Below, piece by piece: positions 53,761 to 62,808 of a DNA stretch of 64,000 bases. The stretch's first letter is position 1, and the number at the start of each line of letters is the position of its first letter. Source of the DNA: Asaia astilbis JCM 15831 (GTDB taxonomy: Bacteria; Pseudomonadota; Alphaproteobacteria; Acetobacterales; Acetobacteraceae). The notes under the pieces are model-generated. The model worked only from the letters and a program-made list of their open reading frames with translations. It did not search any database and was not told the origin of the DNA. Where the stretch lies: NCBI RefSeq assembly GCF_000613845.1, contig NZ_BAJT01000019.1, forward strand, positions 1-64,000, read 5' to 3'. The translations under genes and the position numbers were made by a program.

Positions 53761-54486
53761 ATGAGTGTGCGTCTCTCCGTCATCATTGCGGTTCTCAACG
53801 AAGCAGAGAACATCTCTCCGGTCTGCGACGAGCTCGCTTCTGTTTTCGCGAGCAGGTCGGACATCGAACTGATTTTCATCGATGACGGAAGTACAGACGG
53901 CACGGTTGCCGAGCTCCTGACAGCACGCGAGCGTTGCCTGCCGCGCCTTCGTCTGCTGAGCCATGATCGGCGCCGCGGCAAATCCGCAGCGCTACGGACC
54001 GGCATCGAGGCCGCGAAAGGCCACTGGATCGCCACGCTTGACGGCGACGGTCAGGACGATCCCGCCATTATCATCGATATGCTCAAGTGTGCCGAAGCCC
54101 ATCAGGGTGCCGAGCCTCTGGTCGTCGGCGTGCGTCTCAAGCGCAATGACCGTCTTTCCCGGGTTATTGCGACACGTCTGGCGAATGGCTTGCGCCGTCG
54201 CCTGCTGGACGATGGGTGTCCGGATACCGGGGCGCCCATGAAGCTTTTTGCAAGATCGGCTTTCCTGCGCATTCCCCAGTTCGAGGGCGTGCATCGGTTT
54301 TTGCCGGCGCTTCTCGGATGCTACGGCGCTGAGCTGATCTGTGTCGAGACGCGCCATCGTGCCCGTCTGCATGGCCAATCCAAATACACAAATTTCAATC
54401 GCGCGCTCGTTGGCATCCGTGATCTTCTGGGTGTCATGTGGCTGCTCAATCGGACAAGACTGCCGGGCCGCGTAACCGAACGCTGA
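53761..54486 (+). CDS. Glycosyltransferase family 2 (DPM1/ArnC-like)
   Basis: GT-A fold of 241 residues: LSVIIAVLNEAENI, IFIDDGSTDGT, and DGDGQDDP as the metal site, with HGQSKYTNFNRALVGIRDLLG at the C-terminus. This resembles polyprenyl-phosphate sugar transferases that load undecaprenyl-phosphate. It is 9 bases before a GT39 gene, so the pair probably makes and uses a lipid-linked sugar in envelope glycan or lipid A modification. Confidence 0.85.
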   Translation: MSVRLSVIIAVLNEAENISPVCDELASVFASRSDIELIFIDDGSTDGTVAELLTARERCLPRLRLLSHDRRRGKSAALRTGIEAAKGHWIATLDGDGQDDPAIIIDMLKCAEAHQGAEPLVVGVRLKRNDRLSRVIATRLANGLRRRLLDDGCPDTGAPMKLFARSAFLRIPQFEGVHRFLPALLGCYGAELICVETRHRARLHGQSKYTNFNRALVGIRDLLGVMWLLNRTRLPGRVTER

Positions 54487-54494
54487 GGGCTCTC

Positions 54495-56147
54495 ATGACA
54501 CTGACCTGGCGCCACTATCTCGGTGTGGCTTTGCTGACCTTGCTGATTTTCCTGCCCGGTCGCATCAGTCTTGTTCCTCTCGATCGTGACGAACCCCGCT
54601 ACATGCAAGCCTCGGCTCAGATGCTCGAGACAGGCAACTTCGTCGATGTGCGCTTTCTCGATCAGCCACGCTATCTGCAACCCGCAGGCATCTACTGGCT
54701 CGAGGCTGCGGCGCAAAAAGCCTTCGGCGGCCGTCACGACCTGCACGTTGCCTGGCCTTACCGCATACCCAGCCTTTTTGCCGCGGTCTCGGCTGTCACG
54801 CTTACGGCCTATCTGGGCGCTTCCCTCTTTGGAGGGATGACCGGGTTGGTTGCCGCAGCCCTGCTCGCCGTTTCGACCTTGCTGACCGCCGAAGGTCGTA
54901 TGGCAACGATCGATACCGTGCTGTTGCTCGATATCCTGCTCGTCGAGACGGCTCTTCTGCGGGCCTATCTCGATGAGCGCCGGGGGCGCGAGACCCCGCT
55001 TGCCATTGCGCTGCTTTATTGGGGCGCTCTCGGATGCGGGTTGATGCTCAAGGGGCCCGTCGTCCTCATCCCGGGCCTCGCCACCCCCATCGCCCTTCGT
55101 GTCATTGAGCGCCAGGCGGCCTGGTTCGGCCGTCTACGTCCTCGCTGGGGATGGCTCATCACACTGGCCGTCGTGCTGCCCTGGTGCATCGCCATCGGGG
55201 TCGTCAGCCATGGTGCTTTCTTTTCCCACTCAGTCGGCACGAATTTTCTTGGAAAGATCGGTCATGGTCAGCAGGCGCACGGCCTGCCTCCCGGGTTCCA
55301 TCTGGTCGTGTTTCTGCTTGCCTTCTGGCCGGGTTCGCTGTTTCTCGTTTTAGGGCTACCAGCGATTTGGGCGCGTCATCGCGACCCGGAAGTCCGGTTT
55401 CTGCTGTGCTGGATTGTGCCGCACTGGCTCGTCTTCGAGGCGATCGCGACCAAGCTTCCCCATTACGTTCTGCCGACCTATCCCGCTATTGCAATTCTGG
55501 CTGCCGCGACCCTCGTCAAATGGCCGCTCCGTCGTCCAAAGGCGCTCTGGGCGCGTGGGTTGATGGGTGTTTACACGGTGCTTTGGGGGGCCTTGGCACT
55601 TGCGTTTGTCGTGGCTGGTGTGGCGTTGCTTTGGCAAAGTGAGCACCGGCTCGATTACGGTGCGCTGATCGCGTTGGTCGGCGGGCTTCCTTTGGTTCTC
55701 TACGCGTTCTGGCTGCTCTGGAAAGCGCAGCGCCTGCGTGCCGCCTGCGTTGTGATCGGTGCGGCGGTCGTGATCCATGCGGGTATCTTCCTGACCGTGA
55801 TCCCCAATCTGGGTCTTCTCCAGCTCGCGCCCCGGGCGGCGTCACTCTTTGATGATTACCGTCCCTGTGCCGAGAGCACACTCGTCTCGGTTTCCTATTC
55901 CGAACCGAGCCTCGCCTTTCTTGCAGGGTCGAACACGAAGCTGCTCGGCGTTCCTGACGCGGCGCGCTTTCTGGCTGGCAATGCGTCCTGTGCGCTCGTT
56001 CTTGTCGACAAGAAGGACGAGGCTGCGTTGAGGGCCAGAATGCTGGATGAGGGATTTTCCCTGACGGAATATGGCCGTGTGAAGGGTCTCAATTATTCCA
56101 ACGGCCATCATCTCGATCTGGGGCTGTTCGCGCCGGCGCAGAAGTAA
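54495..56147 (+). CDS. GT39-family membrane glycosyltransferase (ArnT-like)
   Basis: About 550 residues with roughly ten membrane helices. The first periplasmic loop has the catalytic PLDRDEPRYMQASAQMLETG and a QPRYLQPAGIYWLE segment typical of ArnT/PMT proteins, and a C-terminal soluble domain. Transfers a sugar from a polyprenyl carrier, probably to lipid A or another envelope acceptor. The ATG at 54495 follows GAGGGC. Partner of the upstream GT2. Confidence 0.85.
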   Translation: MTLTWRHYLGVALLTLLIFLPGRISLVPLDRDEPRYMQASAQMLETGNFVDVRFLDQPRYLQPAGIYWLEAAAQKAFGGRHDLHVAWPYRIPSLFAAVSAVTLTAYLGASLFGGMTGLVAAALLAVSTLLTAEGRMATIDTVLLLDILLVETALLRAYLDERRGRETPLAIALLYWGALGCGLMLKGPVVLIPGLATPIALRVIERQAAWFGRLRPRWGWLITLAVVLPWCIAIGVVSHGAFFSHSVGTNFLGKIGHGQQAHGLPPGFHLVVFLLAFWPGSLFLVLGLPAIWARHRDPEVRFLLCWIVPHWLVFEAIATKLPHYVLPTYPAIAILAAATLVKWPLRRPKALWARGLMGVYTVLWGALALAFVVAGVALLWQSEHRLDYGALIALVGGLPLVLYAFWLLWKAQRLRAACVVIGAAVVIHAGIFLTVIPNLGLLQLAPRAASLFDDYRPCAESTLVSVSYSEPSLAFLAGSNTKLLGVPDAARFLAGNASCALVLVDKKDEAALRARMLDEGFSLTEYGRVKGLNYSNGHHLDLGLFAPAQK

Positions 56148-56237
56148 GATGAGATGAGGCGTTCCTTAAAGAGGGTGTGCGAAGAGTGTCTCTTCGTACC
56201 TCTTCTTCAAGTCGTCATTATTGTGCTGATCTAGTTA

Positions 56238-56369
56238 TCAGGCAATTCGATCGGCAGCGATTGTCGCAACCAGTAGAGCGGCAATAGCCGGAATGAAGGA
56301 TACCATCGTGAGTGCGCTGAGAGCGCTCAGCGGATGGGACAGAAGATGGGCAATTTCGATACTGAACAT
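56238..56369 (-). CDS. Small hydrophobic ORF, 43 aa
   Basis: Encodes MFSIEIAHLLSHPLSALSAL followed by a hydrophobic helix rich in Ala, Val and Ile and a short tail ADRIA. The ATG is preceded by AGGAAAC at six bases. It lies alone in a 400-base gap between the GT39 gene and the DUF2721 gene. Probably a single-pass inner-membrane small protein; function unknown. Confidence 0.5.
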   Translation of the reverse strand: MFSIEIAHLLSHPLSALSALTMVSFIPAIAALLVATIAADRIA

Positions 56370-56548
56370 GAGTGTTTCCTAAGAGATCTGGTGTGTGGCG
56401 GCGGTAAAAGCGCCCAAACCCGATCCAAGGCAAACGTCGAAAATGCACTTCAGCAATGCGCTAAACGCATGAAGCTGACTTGATGACTATTTTCTCGTTA
56501 TTTGCGTGCGGGGAAGTAATTAAATTACCTCTTCCGCCGATAAAATCG

Positions 56549-57060
56549 TTATCTTGTTACTTTGACTGCCGTGAAGGGTTTGGGCAGGGCACCGTCTCTT
56601 TTTAGGCCGTGCCAGGCAAGAAGCGTGTCGACGAGGAAAGCCGAGAGAGCGCCGACGGTGCAGAACAGGGCACCACCGAAGAGAAAGATCAGCCAGGCAA
56701 CGGTCTGGCTATTGTGCAGACTGCCAAGAAACAGCGCTAATGCGGCACCGCATGTCAGGCGCCTCCGACCCCACCGAGCATCACGGCGCTGTCGAGAGCC
56801 AGAATGCGGCGACGCAGGCGGCCTTGATGACGTTCGAGGCGGGCACTCTCCGTCGCGTCAGTGCTCTCGTCCATCAGACGATGGGCAACCTCCTCCACAT
56901 GATCGGAGACCCTTGCCAGTCGTGTATTGAAGAGGGTCAGCAGTGACGCGACACCCGACAACATAAAGACGGGCGTGAGCGCAACCTGGATGACATGCGC
57001 CACACTATCGATGGGTTCGGGGGCCAGCAGGGCATTCAGGCCAACGGGGTCGAGCGCCAT
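56549..57060 (-). CDS. DUF2721 membrane protein, frameshifted near 56760
   Basis: The first frame has a helix IQVALTPVFMLSGVASLLTLFNTRLARV and the DUF2721 linker RLERHQGRLRRRILALDSAVML; it stops at 56755. Restoring a C (GCC-CTG) extends into two further helices (LTCGAALALFLGSL, WLIFLFGGALFCTVGALSAFLV) and ends at 56549, the usual three-helix length. Start set at ATG 57060; the frame runs to 57132. Function unknown. Confidence 0.75.
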
Positions 57061-57308
57061 GGGGATGATGGCTCCATATCTGAGGCGGAATAAGTCGGGT
57101 TGTTTTACAGCGCTGGCAAAACTCTGCAACATCTGCGCGCAGACACTGGCGCGGCTGCGCGCCTGTGCTAGACTCTGCGCGATCTTCCCGGGAGCCTCTC
57201 GGTCACCGTATCAGCGGTCAGGGTTTTCGGGTTTCAGTAGTGGCGAGCCATATAAATCGATCGGCCGAGTTTGCCTGTTCGATCAAGGCTCTATCGGAAG
57301 TCCTGAGT

Positions 57309-58133
57309 GTGCTTTCTCTCTCCCGTTTCAAAACGGTCGCCCGCAGTTTTTCTCTGCCCGTGGCGCTTTTCATGCTGTCTGCGCCGTCCGGTCATGCGGC
57401 TTCCCCCTCAGAGACGGTTTCCTTCGAGGCACTGACCTGGACAGAGATCCAGGCCCGGATCCATGGCGGCACCGATACGATCATCGTGCCCGTTGGCGGA
57501 ACCGAACAGAGCGGTCCCTATATCGCGGTGGGCAAACATAATCGTCGCGCGCAGGCTCAGGCCGAGCGCATCGCCGAGCGACTGGGCCATGCGCTCGTCG
57601 CGCCGGTCATTGCCTATGTGCCCGAAGGGGGAACGTCGCCGCGTAGCTCGCATATGCGTTTTGCCGGAACGATTTCGATCCCCCCCGCTGTGTTCCAAGG
57701 GGTTATCGAAGGGGCCGGAGAGAGTTTTCATGTCCAGGGCTTCAGGCGTGTCGTTTTCATTGCCGATCACGGCGGATATTTGTCCTATCTCAAGGCGGCC
57801 GTCGAAAAGCTGAACAATAAGTGGCGTGGTCAGGGTGAGGCCGTTTATCTCGCAGCCTATTACGATAGCATTGGCGGGGCGTTTGCGGCGTATCTGCGTC
57901 AGAAGGGGTATGGCGCTGCTCTGGGCAAGCATGCCGACCTCAGCGATACGGCACTGATGCTCGCGATCGATCCGGGTATGGTGCGCGAGGACGCTTTGAG
58001 GCGTGCCCCTCTGCCGGGGGTCGCCCAAGGCGTTTATGGAGGGGACCCTCGCCCTGCGACGGCAGCCCTGGGGCAGGTTGGAACAGAAATTCAGGTTCAG
58101 GCAGCACTCGATGCACTTGGCAAGGCGCGCTGA
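57309..58133 (+). CDS. Creatininase-family protein with signal peptide
   Basis: Metal-dependent amidohydrolase of the creatininase superfamily: VPVGGTEQSGPYIAVGKHN, HMRFAGTISIPP, FIADHGGYLSYL and LGKHADLSDTALMLAID are the metal and substrate sites. A signal peptide (about 30 residues, ending SGHA) precedes the domain, which is unusual since most relatives are cytosolic. GTG 57309 begins that signal; the open frame reaches back to 57165. It is 25 bases before the exported beta-propeller gene. Confidence 0.8.
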   Translation: MLSLSRFKTVARSFSLPVALFMLSAPSGHAASPSETVSFEALTWTEIQARIHGGTDTIIVPVGGTEQSGPYIAVGKHNRRAQAQAERIAERLGHALVAPVIAYVPEGGTSPRSSHMRFAGTISIPPAVFQGVIEGAGESFHVQGFRRVVFIADHGGYLSYLKAAVEKLNNKWRGQGEAVYLAAYYDSIGGAFAAYLRQKGYGAALGKHADLSDTALMLAIDPGMVREDALRRAPLPGVAQGVYGGDPRPATAALGQVGTEIQVQAALDALGKAR

Positions 58134-58158
58134 GATGAATCGTTTTCAAGGAGTATCT

Positions 58159-59429
58159 ATGAAGTTTTCACATCATGCGTTCGTCGTCTCGCTGATCGGC
58201 CTGACTTTCGGCGCGGCTCCGGCGACGTGGGCGCAGGAAGCATCATCTGCTGTGACGGCCCCCGCCACGGGATCTGCTCAGACACCTTCTGCCTCCGGCG
58301 CGACGTCCGCGGCTGAGCCTGCCAAGGTACCCGGTGAGACAAACGTGGCCTCGGCCATACAGACCATCCCCGGTATGCCTGCTGTCATCGACCCGAAAAA
58401 TATCTACAGCGAGACCGGAGCAGATCGGGTCTCGCCCGCAATCGCGGGGGATCTCGCGCGTATCTATGTGCCCAATCTGCGAGGCAACAGTGTTTCGGTC
58501 ATCGATCCGGCGACGTTCAGGGTGGTCGATACCTTCAAGGTCGGTCGTTCTCCCCAGCATGTCGTTCCGAGCTGGGATCTGCGGACCTTTGGGTGACGAA
58601 TAATGCCGAAGGCAGCAATGATGGCAGCCTGACGCCCATCGACCCCCGCACGGGCAAGCCCGGTCCTGCGGTGACGGTGGACGATCCCTACAACATGTAT
58701 TTCACCCCGGATGGCAAATACGCCATCGTGGTGGCGGAAGCTCATGAGCGCCTCGATTTCCGCGATCCGCATACGATGCAGCTGATCGGCTCGGTCGAGG
58801 CCCCGCAATGCAAGGGGATCAACCACGCCGATTTCTCCATCGACGGACGCTACGCCATCTTCACCTGCGAATTCGGCGGCTATCTGGCGAAGATCGACAC
58901 GGTCAACCGCAGCCTGATCGGCTATCTCAAGCTGTCCAAGGGCGGTATGCCGCAGGACATTCTGACGGCGCCGGACGGGCATAAATTCTACATCGCCGAC
59001 ATGCATGCCGACGGCGTGTTCGTGGTGGATGGCGACAGCTTCAAGGAAACCGGCTTTATTCCGACCGGTCCGGGAACGCATGGCGAGTATCCGAGCCGCG
59101 ACGGCAAATTCATGTATGTCGCCAATCGTGGCTCTCACAAGATTCACGGCCCCCGCCACAGCCCCGGCAGTGTTTCAGTGATCGATTTTGCGACAGACAA
59201 GGTCGTCAAGACATGGCCGATTCCGGGCGGTGGAAGCCCCGACATGGGTAATGTGAGCGCAGACGGCAAATTGCTCTGGCTCTCGGGACGCTTCGACGAT
59301 GTCGCTTACGCCATCGACACGCAGACCGGGGATGTGAAGAAGGTGCCGGTCGGTGCCGAACCCCATGGTCTGACCGTCTGGCCCCAGCCGGGCCGCTACA
59401 GCGTCGGGCACACCGGCATCCTACGTTAA
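58159..59429 (+). CDS. Exported YVTN-repeat beta-propeller protein, frameshifted near 58586
   Basis: Signal peptide (to TWAQE), a Ser/Thr/Ala-rich linker, then propeller repeats such as RIYVPNLRGNSVSVIDPATFRVVDTF; after the break, WVTNNAEGSNDGSLTPIDP, KFMYVANRGSHKI and GSVSVIDFATDKVVKTW. One missing C (ACC-CTT) restores the frame; total about 423 residues, YncE-like. AAGGAG precedes the ATG. Periplasmic; similar propellers accompany quinoprotein dehydrogenases, but the partner here is unknown. Confidence 0.82.
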
Positions 59430-59684
59430 GACCGGACCGATACTGCCTTCTCAAAGGGGGCAGTCTTGTCGGGGGTGACCCCCCGTTCTCCCTCTCTGGT
59501 GAGTTCTGCCAGAAGGAGTCCGGATCAGGTCCGCTGCTTCGCTTCCCCTGAATTCGCGAGATAAGCCGGGAGTGGGGGCCTTGAGACCTGCTTTTCCTGC
59601 ACGGTGATGTGACTGGACGCTCGGAAGCGATCAGGGCCTGCTGAGGGCTCTCGATGAGCTGTTCACCGTCAGGAGCCCGATCCG
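59430..59684. other. Intergenic region before lldD
   Basis: Contains short inverted repeats just after the propeller gene (ACTGCC/GGCAGT at 59442-59464 and a G5/C6 palindrome at about 59470-59486) that may end that transcript. The remainder presumably holds the lldD promoter; I see no gene. Confidence 0.45.
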
Positions 59685-60829
59685 ATGCTGATTTCCGCGC
59701 CCACGGATTTTCGCAAAGCTGCTCGCCGCAAGCTACCGCCTTTTCTGTTTCATTACATTGATGGCGGAGCTATGCGGAAGAGACGATGCGGCGGAATCGG
59801 AGCGATCTGTCCGATGTCGCATTGAGGCAGCGTATTCTGCGCAATGTCTCGGGTCTCGATACGTCAACCACACTCTTCGGACAGAAACTCAGTTTTCCCG
59901 CAGCGCTTGCGCCTGTTGGTCTGACTGGCATGTATGCCCGCCGGGGAGAGGTACAGGCTGCGCGTGCGGCTGCACGCAAGGCAATCCCTTTCACCCTCTC
60001 GACCGTCTCAGTCTGCCCGATTAACGAGGTCCAAAGCCAGAGTTCGGCACCGATCTGGTTCCAGCTTTACGTGCTCAAGGACCGTGGCTTCATGCGCGAT
60101 GTTCTTCATCGCGCCCGTGACGCAGGGGTGACGACTCTGGTTTTTACGGTCGATATGCCGACACCCGGCGCGCGTTATCGCGATGTGCACTCGGGTATGT
60201 CCGGTCCTTATGCGGCGGCGAGACGTCTGGCCCAGTCGGTGCTGCACCCGAAATGGGCATGGGATGTGGGGATCAATGGCAGGCCGCATGATCTGGGCAA
60301 CATCTCGACCTATCGCGGGCATCCAACCGGGCTTGAGGACTATATCGGCTGGCTGGCGCAGAATTTCGATCCGTCCATCAGCTGGAAGGATCTCGAATGG
60401 ATCCGGACGTTCTGGAAGGGACCGATGCTCATCAAGGGCATTCTCGATCCCGAAGATGCCCGCGATGCGGTGCGCTTTGGCGCGGATGGAATCGTGGTTT
60501 CCAATCACGGCGGACGGCAGCTCGATGGTGTGCTGTCGAGTTGCCACGCGCTACCCCCCATCGCGGATGCGGTGAAGGGTGAGATCGCTCTTCTGGCCGA
60601 TTCCGGCGTGCGGTCGGGGCTCGATATTGCGCGTATGATTGCTCTGGGTGCTGATGCCGTTCTTCTGGGCCGAGCCTATATCTACGCTTTGGCGGCCGAT
60701 GGTCAGCGCGGGGTCGAGAAATTGCTCGATCTGATGGAGCGAGAGCTACGTGTGGCCATGACCCTGACCGGCGCGCGCTCGATCAGGGAGATCACCTCAG
60801 AGAGTCTGGCGCGTACCCTTGGTGGGTGA
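59685..60829 (+). CDS. lldD: FMN-dependent L-lactate dehydrogenase LldD, frameshifted near 59771
   Basis: Oxidises L-lactate to pyruvate at the membrane, feeding quinone. The short first frame reads [20 protein letters not shown] to FHYIDGGA; the second continues [21 protein letters not shown] with one base restored (GCT-TAT). Active-site and FMN motifs: [30 protein letters not shown] with the catalytic His, and [25 protein letters not shown]. About 380 residues. AGGAG precedes the ATG. Confidence 0.9.
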
Positions 60830-60879
60830 GGGAAGCTGCCGGAGCCGCCCCGATCGCTCCACCGACCCGGTAAACTTCC

Positions 60880-61713
60880 TTATTTCACAGGGAAGCCGAG
60901 CGCCTTGAGCGAAGCGAGCATGGTGTCGCGTCCATGAAGCCCGTCGCGGGTCGCGATACGCGAGACCATGGTTTCGGACCAGCGTCGCGGGGGGAGACCC
61001 TGCTCATTCTGAAAATCTGCGTCGAGCCCATCATAGAGGACGATCGCGTCAGCCTCTGATCCCAGATCATAGCGCTCGCGATGTAGAACGGCCTGCTGCG
61101 GCAGACGAGGTTTGACGCTGGCGGCCCGTGTCTTGTCGGGGTAGCCGACGCAGAGGCCGAAGAGACCGAAGCACCCTTGGGGCAAGGCAAGCTCCTCGGC
61201 AATTTTTTCAGGATGGTTTCGCAGACCGCCGATATAGACCGTGCCGAGCCCTGTAGCTTCGAGCGCTGTGACGGCGTTCTGGGCGGCCAGAGCCGTATCG
61301 ATCGCCGCAATCAGCAGGGTTTCGGTGTAGTCCAATGCCTCATGAGGGTGGCCTGCTCGCGTCGCGAGGCGCTGGAGACGGGACAGATCGGCCAGCCAGA
61401 CGAGAAAGACGGGAGCAGTTGCGATATGTGCCTGATTGCCGCAGAGCTCGGCAAATCGCTGGCGTCTTTTCGGATCTTCAACCGCAACAACACTCCAGCA
61501 TTGCAGATTACTGGATGTTGCGGCGGATTGTGCGGCGGCGATCGCAGCCTCGATCGTGCCTTCAGGAAGCGCATCAGGCAGATAGCCACGCACCGATCGA
61601 TGAGCGAGGAGCGCATCGAAAACGGCGCTCTGGCTCACGGGGCTCTCAAGCAGAGCTTCCGGGAGCTGCGTGCGGTAGCGTTCCTGCCAGAGGGACTTCA
61701 GCTGTTCGGTCAT
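60880..61713 (-). CDS. Nitroreductase-family NAD(P)H oxidoreductase
   Basis: FMN-binding nitroreductase fold: LLAHRSVRGYLPDALPEG, SAATSSNLQCWSVVAVEDP (FMN site), NAVTALEATGLGTVYIGGLRN and GLCVGYPDKTRAASVKPRLP. Residues match NfsA-like enzymes. Start 61713 (MTEQLKSLWQ) follows AAGAG; the frame continues to 61743. Substrate unknown, possibly quinones or nitroaromatics. Confidence 0.85.
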   Translation of the reverse strand: MTEQLKSLWQERYRTQLPEALLESPVSQSAVFDALLAHRSVRGYLPDALPEGTIEAAIAAAQSAATSSNLQCWSVVAVEDPKRRQRFAELCGNQAHIATAPVFLVWLADLSRLQRLATRAGHPHEALDYTETLLIAAIDTALAAQNAVTALEATGLGTVYIGGLRNHPEKIAEELALPQGCFGLFGLCVGYPDKTRAASVKPRLPQQAVLHRERYDLGSEADAIVLYDGLDADFQNEQGLPPRRWSETMVSRIATRDGLHGRDTMLASLKALGFPVK

Positions 61714-61807
61714 GGTGCGGCTCTTCAGGTCAGTGGCCTGCATCCAAGGAACATCCAGGCGTGCCTCTCCGCACGCCTGGGACGACCCTCTCTGGCGTCA
61801 GGCCTTT

Positions 61808-62359
61808 TCAGGCCGGATAGGTTAGGAGTGAATGCAGCGGGACGTCCAGCTTGTCGCGTCCGCCAAGGCCATCGAGCTCGACGAGCACGGAGGTGCCGAC
61901 GACTTCAGCGCCGACATTTTGCAAAAGCTTGATCGACGCAGAGAGCGTGCCGCCTGTTGCCAGAAGGTCGTCGAGCACAACCACGCGCTGGCCGGGCTTG
62001 ATCGCATCGGCCTGAATATGCAGCTCGTCCTGCCCGTATTCGAGACCGTATTTCAGGGAGATGGTCTTGCCCGGCAGCTTGCCCGGCTTGCGCAGCATGA
62101 TGAACCCGCAGCCAAGGCGCAGGGCAACAGGGGCAGCCGTCAAAAAGCCGCGGCTCTCGATACCGGCCAGCAGATCGGGCTGCCAGGGGGCAATGGCGCG
62201 CGCCAGACGCGCCGTGGCAATCTGCCAGGCATCGGCATTACGGATGAGGGTCGAGATATCGTAGAACAGGATACCGGGCTTGGGGAAATCGGGGATCTCG
62301 CGAATATATTTCTTGAGATCGAGTTCCGGCTGATCGCCATGGGGCGTGGTCTGGGTCAT
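61808..62359 (-). CDS. apt: Adenine phosphoribosyltransferase
   Basis: Salvages adenine to AMP using PRPP. 183 residues with [26 protein letters not shown] and the PRPP loop [18 protein letters not shown]. All family motifs are present and the length is normal. Confidence 0.96.
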   Translation of the reverse strand: MTQTTPHGDQPELDLKKYIREIPDFPKPGILFYDISTLIRNADAWQIATARLARAIAPWQPDLLAGIESRGFLTAAPVALRLGCGFIMLRKPGKLPGKTISLKYGLEYGQDELHIQADAIKPGQRVVVLDDLLATGGTLSASIKLLQNVGAEVVGTSVLVELDGLGGRDKLDVPLHSLLTYPA

Positions 62360-62436
62360 GGTCCTGTGTCTCTTCCCTGCTGAACGAGATCGTCAAAAGC
62401 GCGGCATCTAGCCGCGTCGGGTCTCAAAAGTAAATG

Positions 62437-62808
62437 TTAAGCTGAGGCTGCGCGGGCTTTTTCGACAGCCTCCAGCAGGGCAGCCTTTCTGAAAGGCTTG
62501 GGAAGGATGACGGCCCCGGGCACCAGATCGTCGCGTGCGGAGGAGTCATCGAAATCGCCCGAGATCAGGATGACCGGGAGAGTCGGCTGTGTTTCACGTA
62601 GCTTGCGGGCCAGCGCGTCGCCGCTCATTTCTCCGGGGAGATTGAGGTCGGTTACGAGAAGGGCAGGCGGCTCCTGCGCGGCAAATGCCAGCGCATCAGC
62701 GGCGGAGATGACGTGCTTCAGAGGGGCTCCCGCAGAGGACAAAATTGCCTCGACGATCAGGGCGATCGAATCATCGTCCTCAACAAGTAGAATAGGGGCG
62801 TCGGTCAT
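62437..62808 (-). CDS. Single-domain response regulator (CheY-like)
   Basis: A receiver domain only: PILLVEDDDSIALIVEAIL with the acidic pocket, phospho-Asp in LLVTDLNLPG, Thr/Ser in VILISGDFD, and Lys in VILPKPFRKAAL. No output domain. Starts inside the 3' end of the efflux gene (about 29 bases overlap), so translation may be coupled. Kinase partner not in the window. Confidence 0.88.
   Translation of the reverse strand: MTDAPILLVEDDDSIALIVEAILSSAGAPLKHVISAADALAFAAQEPPALLVTDLNLPGEMSGDALARKLRETQPTLPVILISGDFDDSSARDDLVPGAVILPKPFRKAALLEAVEKARAASA

Noticed and set aside
57309..60829. A mycofactocin biosynthesis cluster
   Set aside because: No precursor peptide, radical SAM maturase or MftB-like gene is present; only a loose resemblance of two gene families.
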